DNA of 64,000 nt from Chalciporus piperatus (Eukaryota; Basidiomycota; Agaricomycetes; Boletales; Boletaceae): positions 1-64,000 of the forward strand of contig JBBPTG010000010.1 of assembly GCA_038093975.1 (NCBI GenBank), written 5' to 3'. Below are positions 1-10,599 of this stretch, in pieces; within the stretch, counting starts at the first letter, position 1; each line of letters opens with the position of its first letter. Both the position numbers and the translations under genes were made by a program. A model generated the notes under the pieces. That model saw nothing but the letters and a program-made list of their open reading frames with translations. It was not told the DNA's origin and made no database searches.

Positions 1-860
1 CAATATTTTCACATCTCCTCAAATCACATTTCCAGATTGACGTCCTCGCTCATGAGAGTCTCCGGAAATTGGAAGCATTGAAGCAGGTTGGGAAACCTGT
101 GGACATCTTCCTTCAGGAGTTTGAATTGTTGAAAGCGGAATCGGAAATAGAAGATGCTCATGCCAAAGAGCTTCTGAAAAAGGCAATAGATTACAAAATC
201 TATTATCAGGCGCAAATCAACACCAATGTTGATGAGCAAAATTTGACCAACACGATCGACACCTACCGAAAGTTGGGTCGAACTTTCGAACGTATCGTCG
301 TTGAACGCGGTGCTCCAGCTCGTCAGGCACCCGCGACTGTGCCAAGGCCTTCATCATCATATCTGTATCTTCCCCCTCGTTACCCAATTGCATCACGTCC
401 GCTCCCACGTCCCCCCGCTCCGTATGCGGCCCCCCGTTTCACTCCCACAGGCACACAGCCTGGTCGTGGAGCCCCGATGGATCTGTCGGCACAGCAAATG
501 CCAAGATCCCCCGTTCGGGGAAACTGTTTCAATTGCGACCAGCCAGGTCATTTTGCAAACGCGTGCCCAAAGCCCCACAGGCCGCGTCAGAGACAAGTTG
601 TTATGTGGGATCCATACTCGCAACAATACGTTGAGTCTTCCCTGCCGTTTGACAACCGGCAGATGCCCTTCGCAGGTACCATCCCTGCACCCTACCCTCC
701 TACCCCTTCCCCCTACCCCGCTGGCCCGTCCACCAGCACAAGTTACATGTCGCATCAAGCGGCATATACCAATCAAGAAGCGGAAGCGTACTGGCGCGAC
801 CGCATTGAATCAGAAGCCAAGGCACAGGCAGCCGAGGCTTTAAAAGGAAACAGCCAATGA
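1..860 (+). CDS. Gag-like protein of Gypsy-A (5' partial)
   Basis: The frame is open from base 3 at the left edge, so the true start is outside the window; I do not choose an internal start. The protein has an acidic/helical first part, a proline-rich middle and one CCHC zinc knuckle (C-F-N-C-DQPG-H-FANA-C, near base 530-575), the usual nucleic-acid-binding motif of retrotransposon Gag. A TQPGRGAPMD segment precedes the knuckle, and a near-identical segment precedes the knuckle in the Gypsy-B Gag, so the two families are related. The tail is P/Y/S-rich. The stop codon overlaps the pol start as ATGA, so Gag and Pol are separate frames. Role: particle formation and RNA packaging. Confidence 0.85.
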   Translation, partial: IFSHLLKSHFQIDVLAHESLRKLEALKQVGKPVDIFLQEFELLKAESEIEDAHAKELLKKAIDYKIYYQAQINTNVDEQNLTNTIDTYRKLGRTFERIVVERGAPARQAPATVPRPSSSYLYLPPRYPIASRPLPRPPAPYAAPRFTPTGTQPGRGAPMDLSAQQMPRSPVRGNCFNCDQPGHFANACPKPHRPRQRQVVMWDPYSQQYVESSLPFDNRQMPFAGTIPAPYPPTPSPYPAGPSTSTSYMSHQAAYTNQEAEAYWRDRIESEAKAQAAEALKGNSQ

Positions 861-3800
861 GAGAAATGGGTTCTCGGCGGCTCGGACATAGTTTACCAAA
901 TGGTTGTATTAGTACTACTCCTTGTGTTCCGTTTAAATATAACTTTTCTTCTTCTGAAAGGGCGTCCCTTAGTGGCGTGGCGACAGAAGTAAAACAATTC
1001 GTGCTTAATTCCCTTAAGGTAAATTATTCGAAAAAAGAAATCCCATCAAAAATACATGTAAGGAATCAGAATCGGAAAAATGAGCTGGATCTCGCTATTA
1101 CTATTATGTACGATAAAGGGGAGCAATGGAAGAAAATGGAGTTTGCCGCTCTATTGGATTCCGGCGCAACCGAAACATTTATAGATAAATCGTTCTGTGA
1201 ACGACATGGTTTGACACTGGAAGAACTTCCTTTTCCTATTCCAGTGTACAACGCCGACGGCTCAGAGGGAGCGATAGGCGGTGTCACTCACAAGGTTTCA
1301 CTTGTTTTGGGACACAATGGACATTTTGAGCATATGGACGCTTTTGTTTCTGTACTTGGCACTCATCATATGATCATCGGCTACGATTGGCTCGAGAGGC
1401 ACAACCCTGAAATCGATTGGGTGGCCAAACGAGTACGATTCACACGCTGTACAGATCAGTGCAAAGTAGTCAACTATCATTTGAATCGTTCGTTTTCTAT
1501 TCGTCGAGTGTTTGAGGCGGGGCTCACCGAGAAAGTCCCAGTAGAACTCCACGAGTACTTAGACGTCTTCTCAGAGCAAGAGAGTGAGCGTATGCCTACC
1601 CGAAAGGCGTGGGACCACGCAATAGATCTCAAGCCTGATTTTGTTCCCAAAAAGGGTCGGGTGATTCCGATGTCCGAACAGGAACTAGATGACGTTAAAA
1701 AGTTCATCGATAAGGAGTTATCGAAAGGATATCTTCGTCCGTCGAAATCCCCTCAGACATCTCCTGTTTTCTTTATTCCAAAAAAGGACGGTAAAAAGAG
1801 ATTAGTTATGGATTATCGTTACGTAAATGAGGGAACTGTCAAAAATGCTTACCCTCTTCCCCTCATTTCCGGACTTATAGACCAGCTCAAAGGAGCTGAT
1901 ATGTTTACTAAAATGGACCTACGTTGGGGTTATAATAATGTTAGAATAAAAGAAGGTGACGAATGGAAGGCAGCTTTCGTTACTCCATTTGGCGCTTACG
2001 AACCTGTCGTTATGTATTTTGGACTTACGAACTCTCCCCCCACATTCCAACAAATGATGAATGATCTATTTAGCGATCTTCATGGGGTTCTCATTATTTA
2101 TATCGACGATCTTATGATCTTTACGTTCGGAAAAACTAGAGCAGAGCACTTAGAAATAGTTAAAACCGTATTGCAACGTCTCAGAGAGAACAATCTTTAC
2201 GTAAAACCAGAAAAGTGTAGCTTCGCGGTGGATTCCATAGATTTCTTGGGAATGGTTATCTCCCAGAAAGGTGTAGAGATGGACACTTCAAAAGTGCAGG
2301 CTATTTTGGATTGGCCATCGCCAACTCGGTTGAAGGGTGTTCAGTCCTTTTTAGGATTGGCGAACTTCTACCGACGCTTCATTCAAGGCTTCGCTGACAT
2401 TGCTCGTCCCTTGAATGACCTCACCAAAAAGGACACACCATACCGGTGGGGACCGGAGCAACAGCAAGCTTTTGACAAGCTGAAGCAGCAATTCACTACC
2501 GCTCCGCTTTTAGCTTATCCTGACCGCTCTAAAGAAGTCAGAGTAGAAACGGACGCTAGTGATATTGCAACGGGAGCTGTGCTCTCGGTTAAATGCGATG
2601 ATGGCCTCTGGAGGCCTTGTGCCTTCATTTCCCATTTCTGTAGTTCTGCCGAGAAGAACTACCCGGTTTATGACAAGGAGCTTCTAGCTGTCATTCGGGC
2701 TTTGCAGGAATGGAGACATTATCTAATGGGTCGAGAACATTTCGAGATTTGGACTGATCACAAGAATCTCGAATATTGGAAATCTCCCCAAACTCTGAGC
2801 CCACGTCAAGCACGCTGGAATGCGTTGCTCTCAGAGTATAATTACTCGATTATTTATAAACCGGGTGCTACAAATGGAAGGGCTGATGCTTTATCTCGTC
2901 GAGAAGATCACGGAGAAGCAGATCCCGACCATAACAAAAATATTACTGTACTTCCTGCTTCTGTTTTCATTAATACAGTTACTCTTTCTTCACCTATTTA
3001 TGACGAAATACAAAACGAATCAGAAAAAATAAAAAATGATACGGTAGATGGCTTCGCTTTTGACGAGGGGTCTATAGTATTTAAAAATGACAAAAACAAA
3101 GTTTTCGTTCCTATTTCCTTACGTACTAAATTACTTACGATCCTTCATGATTCCCCTATTGGTGGCCATGGTGGTCAAGGACGTACCTTACACTTGGTTA
3201 CTCGTTATTTCTCGTGGCCTGGTGTCACAAAGGACGTTAAAACATACGTAGAACATTGTCAGACGTGCGCCCTCACGAAGGGAAAGTCAACGGCACAAGC
3301 TGGCAAATTAATTCCCCTTCCCGTTCCGAAAGAACCATGGAAGGATATATCTATAGATTTTACCACGGGTTTTCCCAAATCACGTGGCTTTGATGCTATT
3401 TGTGTAATTGTAGATCGTTTCTCTAAAGAAGTAGAGTTTATCGCTTGTAAAAAGACAATTTCTTCGAAAGAATTAGCTATTCTATTTAGAGACAATGTTT
3501 GGTGTAGACACGGACTTCCCTCTTCGATTGTTTCAGATCGAGGACCGCAATTCGCATCGGAGTTTACTTCGCAGCTTTGCACCCTTCTAGGAATAGAACA
3601 GAAGCTGTCAACCGCTTATCACCCCCAAACCGATGGCCAAACGGAGCGTATGAACCGAGAACTCCAGCAGTATCTCCGCGCTTACGTGGCTAAACGTCAA
3701 ACGGAATGGGCTGATTGGTTGAAGATAGCGCAGTTCCATCACAATTCCTCCCTATCCACTGCTACCGGAACCATCCCCTTCGCTATAACAAAAAACTACT

Positions 3801-4492
3801 TCCCACGCATGGGATTCGAAGGCGATTCATCTCCAGCTGGTACATTCTTAGAGAAATGTGGAAAGGCACACAAAGAAGTAGAGCAGGCGTTAGAAGAAAC
3901 TCAGAACCGGATGAAAGAGCAAGCGGACAAACATCGGTCCGAAGCTCCAGATTATCAAATCGGAGATTTTGTTATGTTATCCACGGACAACCTCAAATTA
4001 CCTTATCCCTCCAAAAAGATGACGCAAAACTGGATCGGACCTTATCAAATCACGAAGGTCCTTCCCAATGCAGTCACACTAGACTTGCCCAATTCCATGC
4101 ATATCCATCCCACGGTTAATGTCAAACGGGTCAAACCGGCTAAAGAACCATTGGAAGGGCAACCGGTCCGTCTTCCGGATCCGGTAATAGTCAACCAAGA
4201 AGGAGAAGAAGAGTATGAGGTGGATTACGTAGTGAAGTCTCAGGTTAAACAAGGACAGTTAGAGTACCTGGTTCATTGGAAAGGCTGGGACATATCGGAC
4301 CGTACATGGGAAAAGGCAGCGCATTTGTCAAATGCACCCGAAGCTGTCAAAGCTTTTCACAAAAAGCACCCGTCCGCCCCACGCCGTATTAACATGACCA
4401 TGGGAAATTTCTCTGCCTTGTTTCAGAAATACGAAAATCTGACAGAGGTTCCTGTGCGGAAATTGCCGAATCGCCTGGAATGCGATTCCTAG
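857..4492 (+). CDS. pol: Pol polyprotein of Gypsy-A (protease-RT-RNase H-integrase-chromodomain)
   Basis: Intact 1211-residue Pol. Domains in order: aspartic protease with LLDSGATETF (catalytic Asp about residue 101); reverse transcriptase with YIDDLMIF (about residue 415) and a preceding FFIPKKDGKKR stretch; RNase H with VETDASDIATGAV and later WTDHKNL; integrase with an HHCC zinc-binding region (H...H...CQTC, about residues 765-805), catalytic Asp in SIDFTTG, second Asp in IVSDRGPQF and Glu in DGQTERMNRE; chromodomain with EYEVDYVV, YLVHWKGW and DRTWE (about residues 1118-1155). The start ATG overlaps the Gag stop. No frameshift or stop is visible, so the enzyme set could be functional. Chromodomains are known to steer such integrases to methylated-histone chromatin; that role is inferred here. 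Confidence 0.95.
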   Translation: MREMGSRRLGHSLPNGCISTTPCVPFKYNFSSSERASLSGVATEVKQFVLNSLKVNYSKKEIPSKIHVRNQNRKNELDLAITIMYDKGEQWKKMEFAALLDSGATETFIDKSFCERHGLTLEELPFPIPVYNADGSEGAIGGVTHKVSLVLGHNGHFEHMDAFVSVLGTHHMIIGYDWLERHNPEIDWVAKRVRFTRCTDQCKVVNYHLNRSFSIRRVFEAGLTEKVPVELHEYLDVFSEQESERMPTRKAWDHAIDLKPDFVPKKGRVIPMSEQELDDVKKFIDKELSKGYLRPSKSPQTSPVFFIPKKDGKKRLVMDYRYVNEGTVKNAYPLPLISGLIDQLKGADMFTKMDLRWGYNNVRIKEGDEWKAAFVTPFGAYEPVVMYFGLTNSPPTFQQMMNDLFSDLHGVLIIYIDDLMIFTFGKTRAEHLEIVKTVLQRLRENNLYVKPEKCSFAVDSIDFLGMVISQKGVEMDTSKVQAILDWPSPTRLKGVQSFLGLANFYRRFIQGFADIARPLNDLTKKDTPYRWGPEQQQAFDKLKQQFTTAPLLAYPDRSKEVRVETDASDIATGAVLSVKCDDGLWRPCAFISHFCSSAEKNYPVYDKELLAVIRALQEWRHYLMGREHFEIWTDHKNLEYWKSPQTLSPRQARWNALLSEYNYSIIYKPGATNGRADALSRREDHGEADPDHNKNITVLPASVFINTVTLSSPIYDEIQNESEKIKNDTVDGFAFDEGSIVFKNDKNKVFVPISLRTKLLTILHDSPIGGHGGQGRTLHLVTRYFSWPGVTKDVKTYVEHCQTCALTKGKSTAQAGKLIPLPVPKEPWKDISIDFTTGFPKSRGFDAICVIVDRFSKEVEFIACKKTISSKELAILFRDNVWCRHGLPSSIVSDRGPQFASEFTSQLCTLLGIEQKLSTAYHPQTDGQTERMNRELQQYLRAYVAKRQTEWADWLKIAQFHHNSSLSTATGTIPFAITKNYFPRMGFEGDSSPAGTFLEKCGKAHKEVEQALEETQNRMKEQADKHRSEAPDYQIGDFVMLSTDNLKLPYPSKKMTQNWIGPYQITKVLPNAVTLDLPNSMHIHPTVNVKRVKPAKEPLEGQPVRLPDPVIVNQEGEEEYEVDYVVKSQVKQGQLEYLVHWKGWDISDRTWEKAAHLSNAPEAVKAFHKKHPSAPRRINMTMGNFSALFQKYENLTEVPVRKLPNRLECDS

Positions 4493-4503
4493 AGAGGGGA
4501 TAG

Positions 4504-4957
4504 TGTTATAGTATTTAAAAACTTTTCAAACTTTTGCCTACAACGGTATTCGAACTCTGGACTTTGTCTACAACTTAGGGGTCAAGCCGGATTCATCTTA
4601 ATCCGCTCCGGTAGTCCCTGTAGCATTACATAAACTATTATATAATCAGGTCACGTGACAAAGGTCCAGACTCAGATGAGTCAGCAATGATGTCATGGCC
4701 TAGACCCTAATCCGTGCCTGGTACCTTTTCTTATCATCTTACCATTTACCTTATTTATCTTTCCCTTTGTGTTTTCCTTATTCGGTTGTTGGTCTGTGCG
4801 CACTTCTCAATAGTATATAAGTAGCCCTGTACTTATCACAGACCCCAGTCTAATCCATTTGTTGCTTCACCGCAATTAAGCTTTAGTACTCAGCATATTC
4901 CTTCGCAAGGCTTAGTGTTGCCTTAAGTCCCCGCTGTGTTGTGCCTCAGTCATAACA
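4504..4957 (+). repeat. LTR-A, 3' LTR of Gypsy-A
   Basis: A 454-bp LTR bounded by TGTTAT...ATAACA. The same sequence recurs as an interrupted solo LTR at 50301-55460, a reverse fragment at 59911-60194 and a reverse solo copy at 61138-61590, which fixes the ends. It holds a CACGTG box, a TGAGTCAGCA site, a TGATGTCA site and a TATA box (TATATAA, 4814-4820), so it has a promoter layout like that of LTR-B. The base following it belongs to the CACTA transposase gene. Confidence 0.92.
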
Positions 4958-7251
4958 GTGAGATAAGCTGAAAACCACGGACGAGCTTGCAATAATTTAT
5001 CCAATAACGCTCTGGGAGAACACCATAAAGAAGAGCAGGTCCGATCGCGAACGTATGCAGTTGAAACTCCCATGTCCTATAGCCTGAGGTGAGCTTCTCA
5101 GCAATGTTGCGCGGTTTGTGATCAAACGAGCTTGGAAGAAATGAGCCTGCCCGCTCGACCGCCTTTCCATGTGCTTGCCATAGGTCGTTGTTGCGAAGGA
5201 CTGCCCAATCCCAGGTGTCGATGTCGTCGGAATGCCCCACATCAACTGTCCCTCGCCAAAGCCCGAGGAGAAGAAGGCTTATATTCATAGCGAGGTGCAT
5301 GATATCCGTGGTCATGGCGAGGGGGATTCCTAAGGTACGACGGGGGGAGAGCCCGAGAATGAGTGGTGCCTTTGTCAGGCCGGTCTCGGTCTTGCGACTT
5401 TCAAATTGCTTTTGGTTTGGCGAGGCGACAAGGAGTTCGATGTTGCTGGCATAGTCCTGATCTCCACCAGAAGGAAGATTGAATACATCTACGTCATCGT
5501 GGTTACTGCCCTCAATGCAACGATCGCGTGGCATGAGAAGCGCAGGGTAGTAGTGGGTCCCGACTTCTTTACGCCGCCCAAGGACGCCACAGTACATACG
5601 ACAACCATTCTTCCCGGTATGACCGACCATTCCATCAAGGTAAACGAGACCTGGGCCGTCGGCCGTGATGAACATTAGATAGGGATCGGATCGGAAAGTC
5701 GTATTTTGGGAGGCATCCCAGATGGTGAGCCCCTCGTTTTGGAGTGCAGCAAGGTGATGGAGACCAGCGAACAAGAACGACTCGATGTTTCGCGGCTTAT
5801 TGGGACCCGGGATAAAGCCACCTGGAAGGACATTGATCTTGCGATATCGCTTGTCTGGGGCGAGATTGATGATTATCCATACGTAAATCCAGCAGTCTGA
5901 CTGCTTTTTCTCATACAATTGTGCACCGTCAAGTGAAATCGAAAGAACGATGTCGTTTGGTTTGACATCTCCTGCGAGATAGGCGCTGAGGTAATCGTGG
6001 CCCATGGCGATGTCTTCGATGACCGGAATCCTACCTGAGGCACGGAATTCTTCGAGGATTTGCTCCGTACGCTGATGTAGGTACTTCATCTCGCATGCGC
6101 TGTCAGGGTTTCGGTATCGTGCCTGGAGCTGGGGACCCACGGGAATGGTGATTGCTTGCCGCACGCCAACTTTGGTTCGACCTTGACTCGCCTGTAACCT
6201 CACCTGGTCCCACCGAGATGTATCGCAGTAGGGGCATGTATCGAGGTCGGCATATGGCCCCGTAAACGCAACACACGACTTGAAGCACATGTCGTGCTCA
6301 ATCGACTCCACGCCCGTGTACTGTGCAATAAGCCTCTCCGTGCGCCTGTAGGTCAAGAGATTCTTGGCCATGTTGGCATCGATGAGATTGAGTGCAGCGG
6401 CGTTGCAGACACGTTCGTAGGCTTGCTGGGATGTATGCTCAAGGGAGAGGTAAACGGATATGCAGTAGCGAGCGGCTCCGTGATCGATGTGAATTGCGTG
6501 GGTTGGCGGGTTTCGCATCCTTTCGATAGCACCCTCTGACAACTTAGATACTTCATCGCTGAGAGACGCCTGACGCATGAGGCAGACATATTGCATGGCG
6601 GTACGCATGTCCGGAAGAGTCGCGAGCGAGACGAGATGGTCTATGTTGATATTGGGGCGACGACGGTAAGGAAAATTTAAAGCATAAACTTGGTGGTTAT
6701 CATGGCCCTGCTCGCGGGGAGGAGTTTCGTCACGTTGTGCGTCATTTGGAGGGGACTGATCATGTTCGCGATCGTTCGGCGGGGACTTATCACGTTCGCG
6801 ATCGGTTGGCAGGGATTGATCACGTTCATTCTCATCCGCAGAATCCTCTTCAAGTGGATATCCTTCTTCGTCTGATGGAGTTTCGTCGTGTCGCCTATCG
6901 TCTGGGGGAGGCTGATATCGGAAGATAAGTGTGAAAATAATGAAATGACCTACTGAATGATCGAACACTTACCGTAAGTCTGCTGCGCTTGCGAGTCTGA
7001 TTCGATCCGCTGGAAAGGTCACGGTGACGTTTCTGAGAAGCGGAACCTGCTGCTTCGTCTGGCGGTCTGGAGAGAAGATTAAAACCCCGGAGATCTCGCG
7101 TCCTTTCCATTCGATCCTTCTCGTCTGGTGAAGCCAGCTTATAGTGTCGATGCCAGGTGGAATTGGACACGATGTGAGGTTGGTTTTGAAGAGGACAGAC
7201 ACAGAGTTCCTTTCCTGGGGGGACATTATAGGCCGAGAAGTTCGTATTCAT
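4958..7251 (-). CDS. CACTA/EnSpm-type transposase, Tnp2 family, C-terminus cut off by Gypsy-A
   Basis: Two exons are visible: 7251-6973 and 6911-4958, joined by a 61-nt GTAAGT...CAG intron in phase 0. Exon 1 carries CPLQ and a STWHRHYK stretch near the N-terminus, then a basic R/K-rich region. Exon 2 has an acidic DE/P-rich repeat stretch (DRERDKSP-like repeats), a CPYCDTSRWD zinc-like site and the Tnp2 core: SISLDGAQLYEKKQSDCWIY, LPGGFIPGPNKPRN, FLFAGLHHLAALQ, ADGPGLVYLDG, VGHTGKNGCR, HYYPALL and TLGIPLAMTTDIMHL. This pattern matches fungal Tnp2 (PF02992-type) transposases. The reading frame runs unbroken up to the Gypsy-A LTR and then ends artificially within a few codons. The alternative start is the Met at 7226. 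The rest of the gene should lie left of the window. Confidence 0.88.
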
Positions 7252-8828
7252 GTTACTAGCTTGCTACAGAGGGTTGTGTAGTAGGTGTATCCGAGGCGGG
7301 GTGGCTGTGGTTGTAAGGACGTGGTGTAGACTTGTAGTAGTGCAGCGCGTAGTCGTAACGGACCAGCGTGTGTCGTAGTTGTAGTCGACCAGCTCCCAGC
7401 GTGTTATAACCCTAGCGTGTAGTCGATATCACGTAGTCAATGTAGCGATGTTCAATACAGACAGGGGGTGGGTCATATCCAGTCACATCACGCGATATGC
7501 AATCACAGGGCGTCACATGTTGCATCACACGGGCACATTCAATTCTCACTGGGACTTAAGTATGATCCCAAAGGTAATGACTAAGCAACCAGAAGGGAAA
7601 GGGAAGACTAAGGGTAAATGATGAACGTCCGATGATCGGACAGAGGCATAAGACAGAATGACAAAGGAATGACAAAGAGAAAGGAAATGCCGACCGGATA
7701 TGAGATAGGTCTAAAGAACACGAGGTGAACGAATCAGAGAAAGGTCCATGAGGTGGGACACGAGGCGGGTGAGTCACTGGAGGGTCCACGAGGTGGGACA
7801 CGAGGCAGATGAGTCAAGGGCTAGAGCAGAGACCTGAGATCCGGGTGCGGATAAGGGATCAATGGATTAGATCAAGCGTCTAGGTAATAGGAAGGACTCG
7901 GGGAAGTCAAGGAAGGACTCAGGGAGAGACGGAGACAAGGAAAAAGGATAGGGGTGGGTAGTGATCATAACACGATGGGCCTGATGGTGCTGACGGGTTA
8001 GTCTGTTTCGGGCAGGGCCTTGACTTCTTCGATGACTTCGAGGGCACTGGCTGCTCTGTTGGGCGATCTTGTGTCTCCTTGGCCTCATCTGACTCTTCAG
8101 GCTCAACTGAATCGCCCGCTGTTTACTCTTGGGTTGATGAGCTGGCAGCAGCAAGGCGATGTGAGTGTTGGTGGAATCCAGGGTTGTGAGCAACTCGGCA
8201 ACAGGGTGGGATGGGGATGGCGAGTCAGTGGGCCGAGAGCCTCTCGCTCAGGCTATAATTCAAATCCTAACTCTATCCTCAAGTGGGCCCACCAATAACA
8301 ATGAACCAAGCAAACCACAGAAACAGCACTTATGAATACAGTATTAAAAAAGGTCAATAGCACAACAATTCAGCAATATATTTTTAACTCATCACTGGCA
8401 GAGATGACGACACAGTCGAGCAGAGCAAGGTTGTTGAAAGAGAAGAGTCATGAAGGCAGAGGCACAGTGGCCTTCAGTGCCAATAACACCTGCAATCTCA
8501 AGTCCAGACAAACTACACAACTCAGAGTTGAAAACGACATCCAATTTTAACTCAAGCAACACCGTAACTGCTGCTGCTAGTAGCATCACAACAGCAGAGC
8601 CTGAGGGAACTAGTGAGTTGAATGGTTGGCAGCTGCATGATGTGAGAACAGGACAGTAAGTATTCCTGATCACTCTCATACCAAGCAGACCAATAAATAC
8701 CTTGTGCATTTATTGTTGGCTTAAGCAGGTGAACCCAAAGGGACACAACAACCACACATTCATCATATACTGGAAAAGTATTTCAGGAGCAGGGAAGAAG
8801 GCAATGGCAACATACATTTGCTCAGGCC
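7252..8828. other. Non-coding stretch upstream of the CACTA transposase
   Basis: No convincing gene. Bases 7260-7450 are rich in GTAGTC/GTGTAG words in both orientations, as expected of subterminal repeats of a CACTA element, but I could not find a clear CACTA-type terminus. A 38-40-bp tandem duplication lies at 7742-7820 (GTCCAYGAGGTGGGACACGA core). The short frames here show no motif I recognise. Confidence 0.5.
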
Positions 8829-9056
8829 TAGTGTTTTAAAGTCCTATTGGTAACTGGACTGGTCTGCAGTTGCCAGTTGCCGACATTAAAACCGGTTGCA
8901 ATCTTGATCAACACTTCTCATGTCTAAATGATGTTATATTGCAATTATAGAGTGATAAGTAGTTGCAGCCAGTCTTTGACCAGCCTTTACCAGTCCAGTT
9001 GCAGTTGCCGCCAAAAGGAGTCAAAAGACTGAACTGGACTAGACTTTTAAACACCA
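8829..9056. repeat. Small fold-back (MITE-like) repeat
   Basis: About 228 bp bounded by imperfect inverted ends: TAGTGTTTTAAAGTCC on the left, and the complement of GACTTTTAAACACCA on the right. The interior is filled with permutations of GTTGCAGTTGCC and CCAGTTGCCAGT. The same terminal sequence recurs in the repeats ending at 56554, 57714 and 59752. It has no coding capacity. Confidence 0.7.
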
Positions 9057-9113
9057 CATAGGCCACTCTTTTTTCTTTGTTTTCTGAGTCAGAATTGTGT
9101 CTTGACTCCTTAT

Positions 9114-9297
9114 TGTTGAATGTAGCGTACATTCTTAGTATAGAAGGTATTTACCACGCTTGTTCTATATCACATTCGGACTCAGTTGATCTGAGTTCTA
9201 ATACAACTTGACTTGTAACCACAATGTTCGACATTACCAACAACCTCAACACTAGGTAAGTCACCAGAAGTAGTTCCTCACAGGAACCCTCTCAAAA
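9114..9297 (+). repeat. Copia-1 5' LTR
   Basis: 184 bp, starting TGTTGAATG. It ends CTCAAAA where the other copies read CTCAACA, so the terminal C has mutated. It matches 15661-15816 plus 30393-30420 base for base over long stretches. No obvious tRNA-type primer site was recognised just after it. Confidence 0.88.
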
Positions 9298-9585
9298 GGT
9301 TATGAGCCCTGGGTAGCTCAGCTGTGCGCAAAAGCGCCGCTGACTACTCTGGTGTTCTTGCCTAACAAGAACGTTTGGTCGCTCTGTGTGGTTCTACCGC
9401 CGAGCATCCCTCTTGATGTGGTCACGCTCAGAAGGGACATGACCACAATGAGTCAGATCCCATGGGGAGACTATGTCCCCCTAGGATATGGGCTCTGAGC
9501 GTTCACGCTGACGCGGTTCCACCCGCTCCCTTTTTTCTCTCTTTGATAAAGGCAACGCTGACGACTCATCCCACTAGCTCTCACA

Positions 9586-10599
9586 ATGTCTTCCGCACTT
9601 AAGGAGATCGCTTGCCTTAACGGCACCAACTATACTCGCTGGGCCGAGGAGATGCAGGATTATATCCGCTCCCAAGGCCTATGGCAGAAGGTCATGGTTC
9701 GCGCTATCCCCGCCGTCACTGATGACCCGCCTGCAACCCAGGCCCAGATCGATGTGTGGCAAGACGACGATGATAAGGTACTCGGCTCCATGCGCATGCG
9801 CCTCGAAACGCACATCGCCAGCCAGTTCCCTCTCGCTACTTATCCCGACTCCGCTCAACTCTGGAACGCGATCAAAACACGTTACGACTCCACGTCGGAC
9901 GCCGCCGCGTACACGGAGATTCAGAAGATGCTCTCCATCAACTTCCCCAAGGAAGATCATCTGGGGAAGACCTTCGCCGCTCTCAACAGCTCATTCGCGA
10001 AGCTGAACACTCTTACGTACACCATACCAGACAACATCCAACGGATGTTCGTGTTGGCCAAGCTCCCCGCCTACGCCGACTATGTCGTGAAATCAGTAAA
10101 CGAGAGATCCGTACCCACAACCGTCGCCACCACCGTACTTCCCACTCCCGCCGTCGCTGCACCTACCTTGGTGCAAATCGAGCAACGCGTCGTCGCTGCC
10201 TACCAGCAGCATATCTCACGTTGTGTGCCGAAGAATGCGCAGCCTGCTCAACAGGCAAATCAGATCTCTGCTGTTAAGCGGAAGGGGGATGACCCCAAGT
10301 TCAATCAACAACAGGAGTCATCTGCCTCGCAGAAGCCGGAAGGTGAGCAGAAGAAGAAGAAGCGCAGAGAAGGTAAACACTCGGAGGAGGGCAAGAAGAA
10401 GCGCGACGAACGTCGTGCCAATGCGAACGACACATCAGCGTCCTTCACCTTCTCCTCATTCTCCAATGCTCCGGTACTCAGCCCGGCCTCCACCATCTTC
10501 ACCTCCCCCGTCGTCGACCCTCGCACCCTCGCGCACACCACTGGTGCCCATCAATATGGTCCCCCGCCTTTCCCCACACCCAGAACACCATTTTCCTAG
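9586..10599 (+). CDS. Copia-1 Gag
   Basis: 337 residues. The N-terminal pattern LNGTNYTRWAEEMQDYI followed by ...LWNAIKTRY...LNTLTYTIPD is that of Copia-type Gag (UBN2/DUF4219-like). The C-terminal third is strongly basic (KKKKRREGK...KKKRDERR) and then S/T/P-rich. I see no CCHC zinc knuckle, so RNA binding may rely on the basic tract. The frame is intact; the stop at 10597-10599 is followed by pol sequence in another frame, which already overlaps the Gag end. Confidence 0.85.
   Translation: MSSALKEIACLNGTNYTRWAEEMQDYIRSQGLWQKVMVRAIPAVTDDPPATQAQIDVWQDDDDKVLGSMRMRLETHIASQFPLATYPDSAQLWNAIKTRYDSTSDAAAYTEIQKMLSINFPKEDHLGKTFAALNSSFAKLNTLTYTIPDNIQRMFVLAKLPAYADYVVKSVNERSVPTTVATTVLPTPAVAAPTLVQIEQRVVAAYQQHISRCVPKNAQPAQQANQISAVKRKGDDPKFNQQQESSASQKPEGEQKKKKRREGKHSEEGKKKRDERRANANDTSASFTFSSFSNAPVLSPASTIFTSPVVDPRTLAHTTGAHQYGPPPFPTPRTPFS

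Larger units (their letters stand above)
1..4957 (+). mobile_element. Gypsy-A: 3' part of a chromodomain Ty3/Gypsy retrotransposon
   Basis: The order Gag zinc knuckle, protease, reverse transcriptase, RNase H, integrase, chromodomain, LTR is the Ty3/Gypsy (Metaviridae-type) order, with the chromodomain of the chromovirus branch. The 5' LTR and the N-terminal part of Gag lie left of the window. Both visible reading frames are undamaged, which suggests a recent insertion. The element sits inside the CACTA transposase gene that begins immediately downstream on the other strand. A purine-rich tract (AGAGAGGGGATAG, just after the pol stop) abuts the 3' LTR and is the likely plus-strand primer. Confidence 0.92.

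Noticed and set aside
7260..7450. Terminal inverted repeat of the CACTA element
   Set aside because: GTAGTC/GTGTAG words look subterminal, but no CACTA-type terminus or target duplication could be placed, and the other end is outside the window.
9298..9330. Possible tRNA-type primer-binding site after the Copia 5' LTR
   Set aside because: The sequence does not show a convincing TGG-start tRNA complement; left uncalled.
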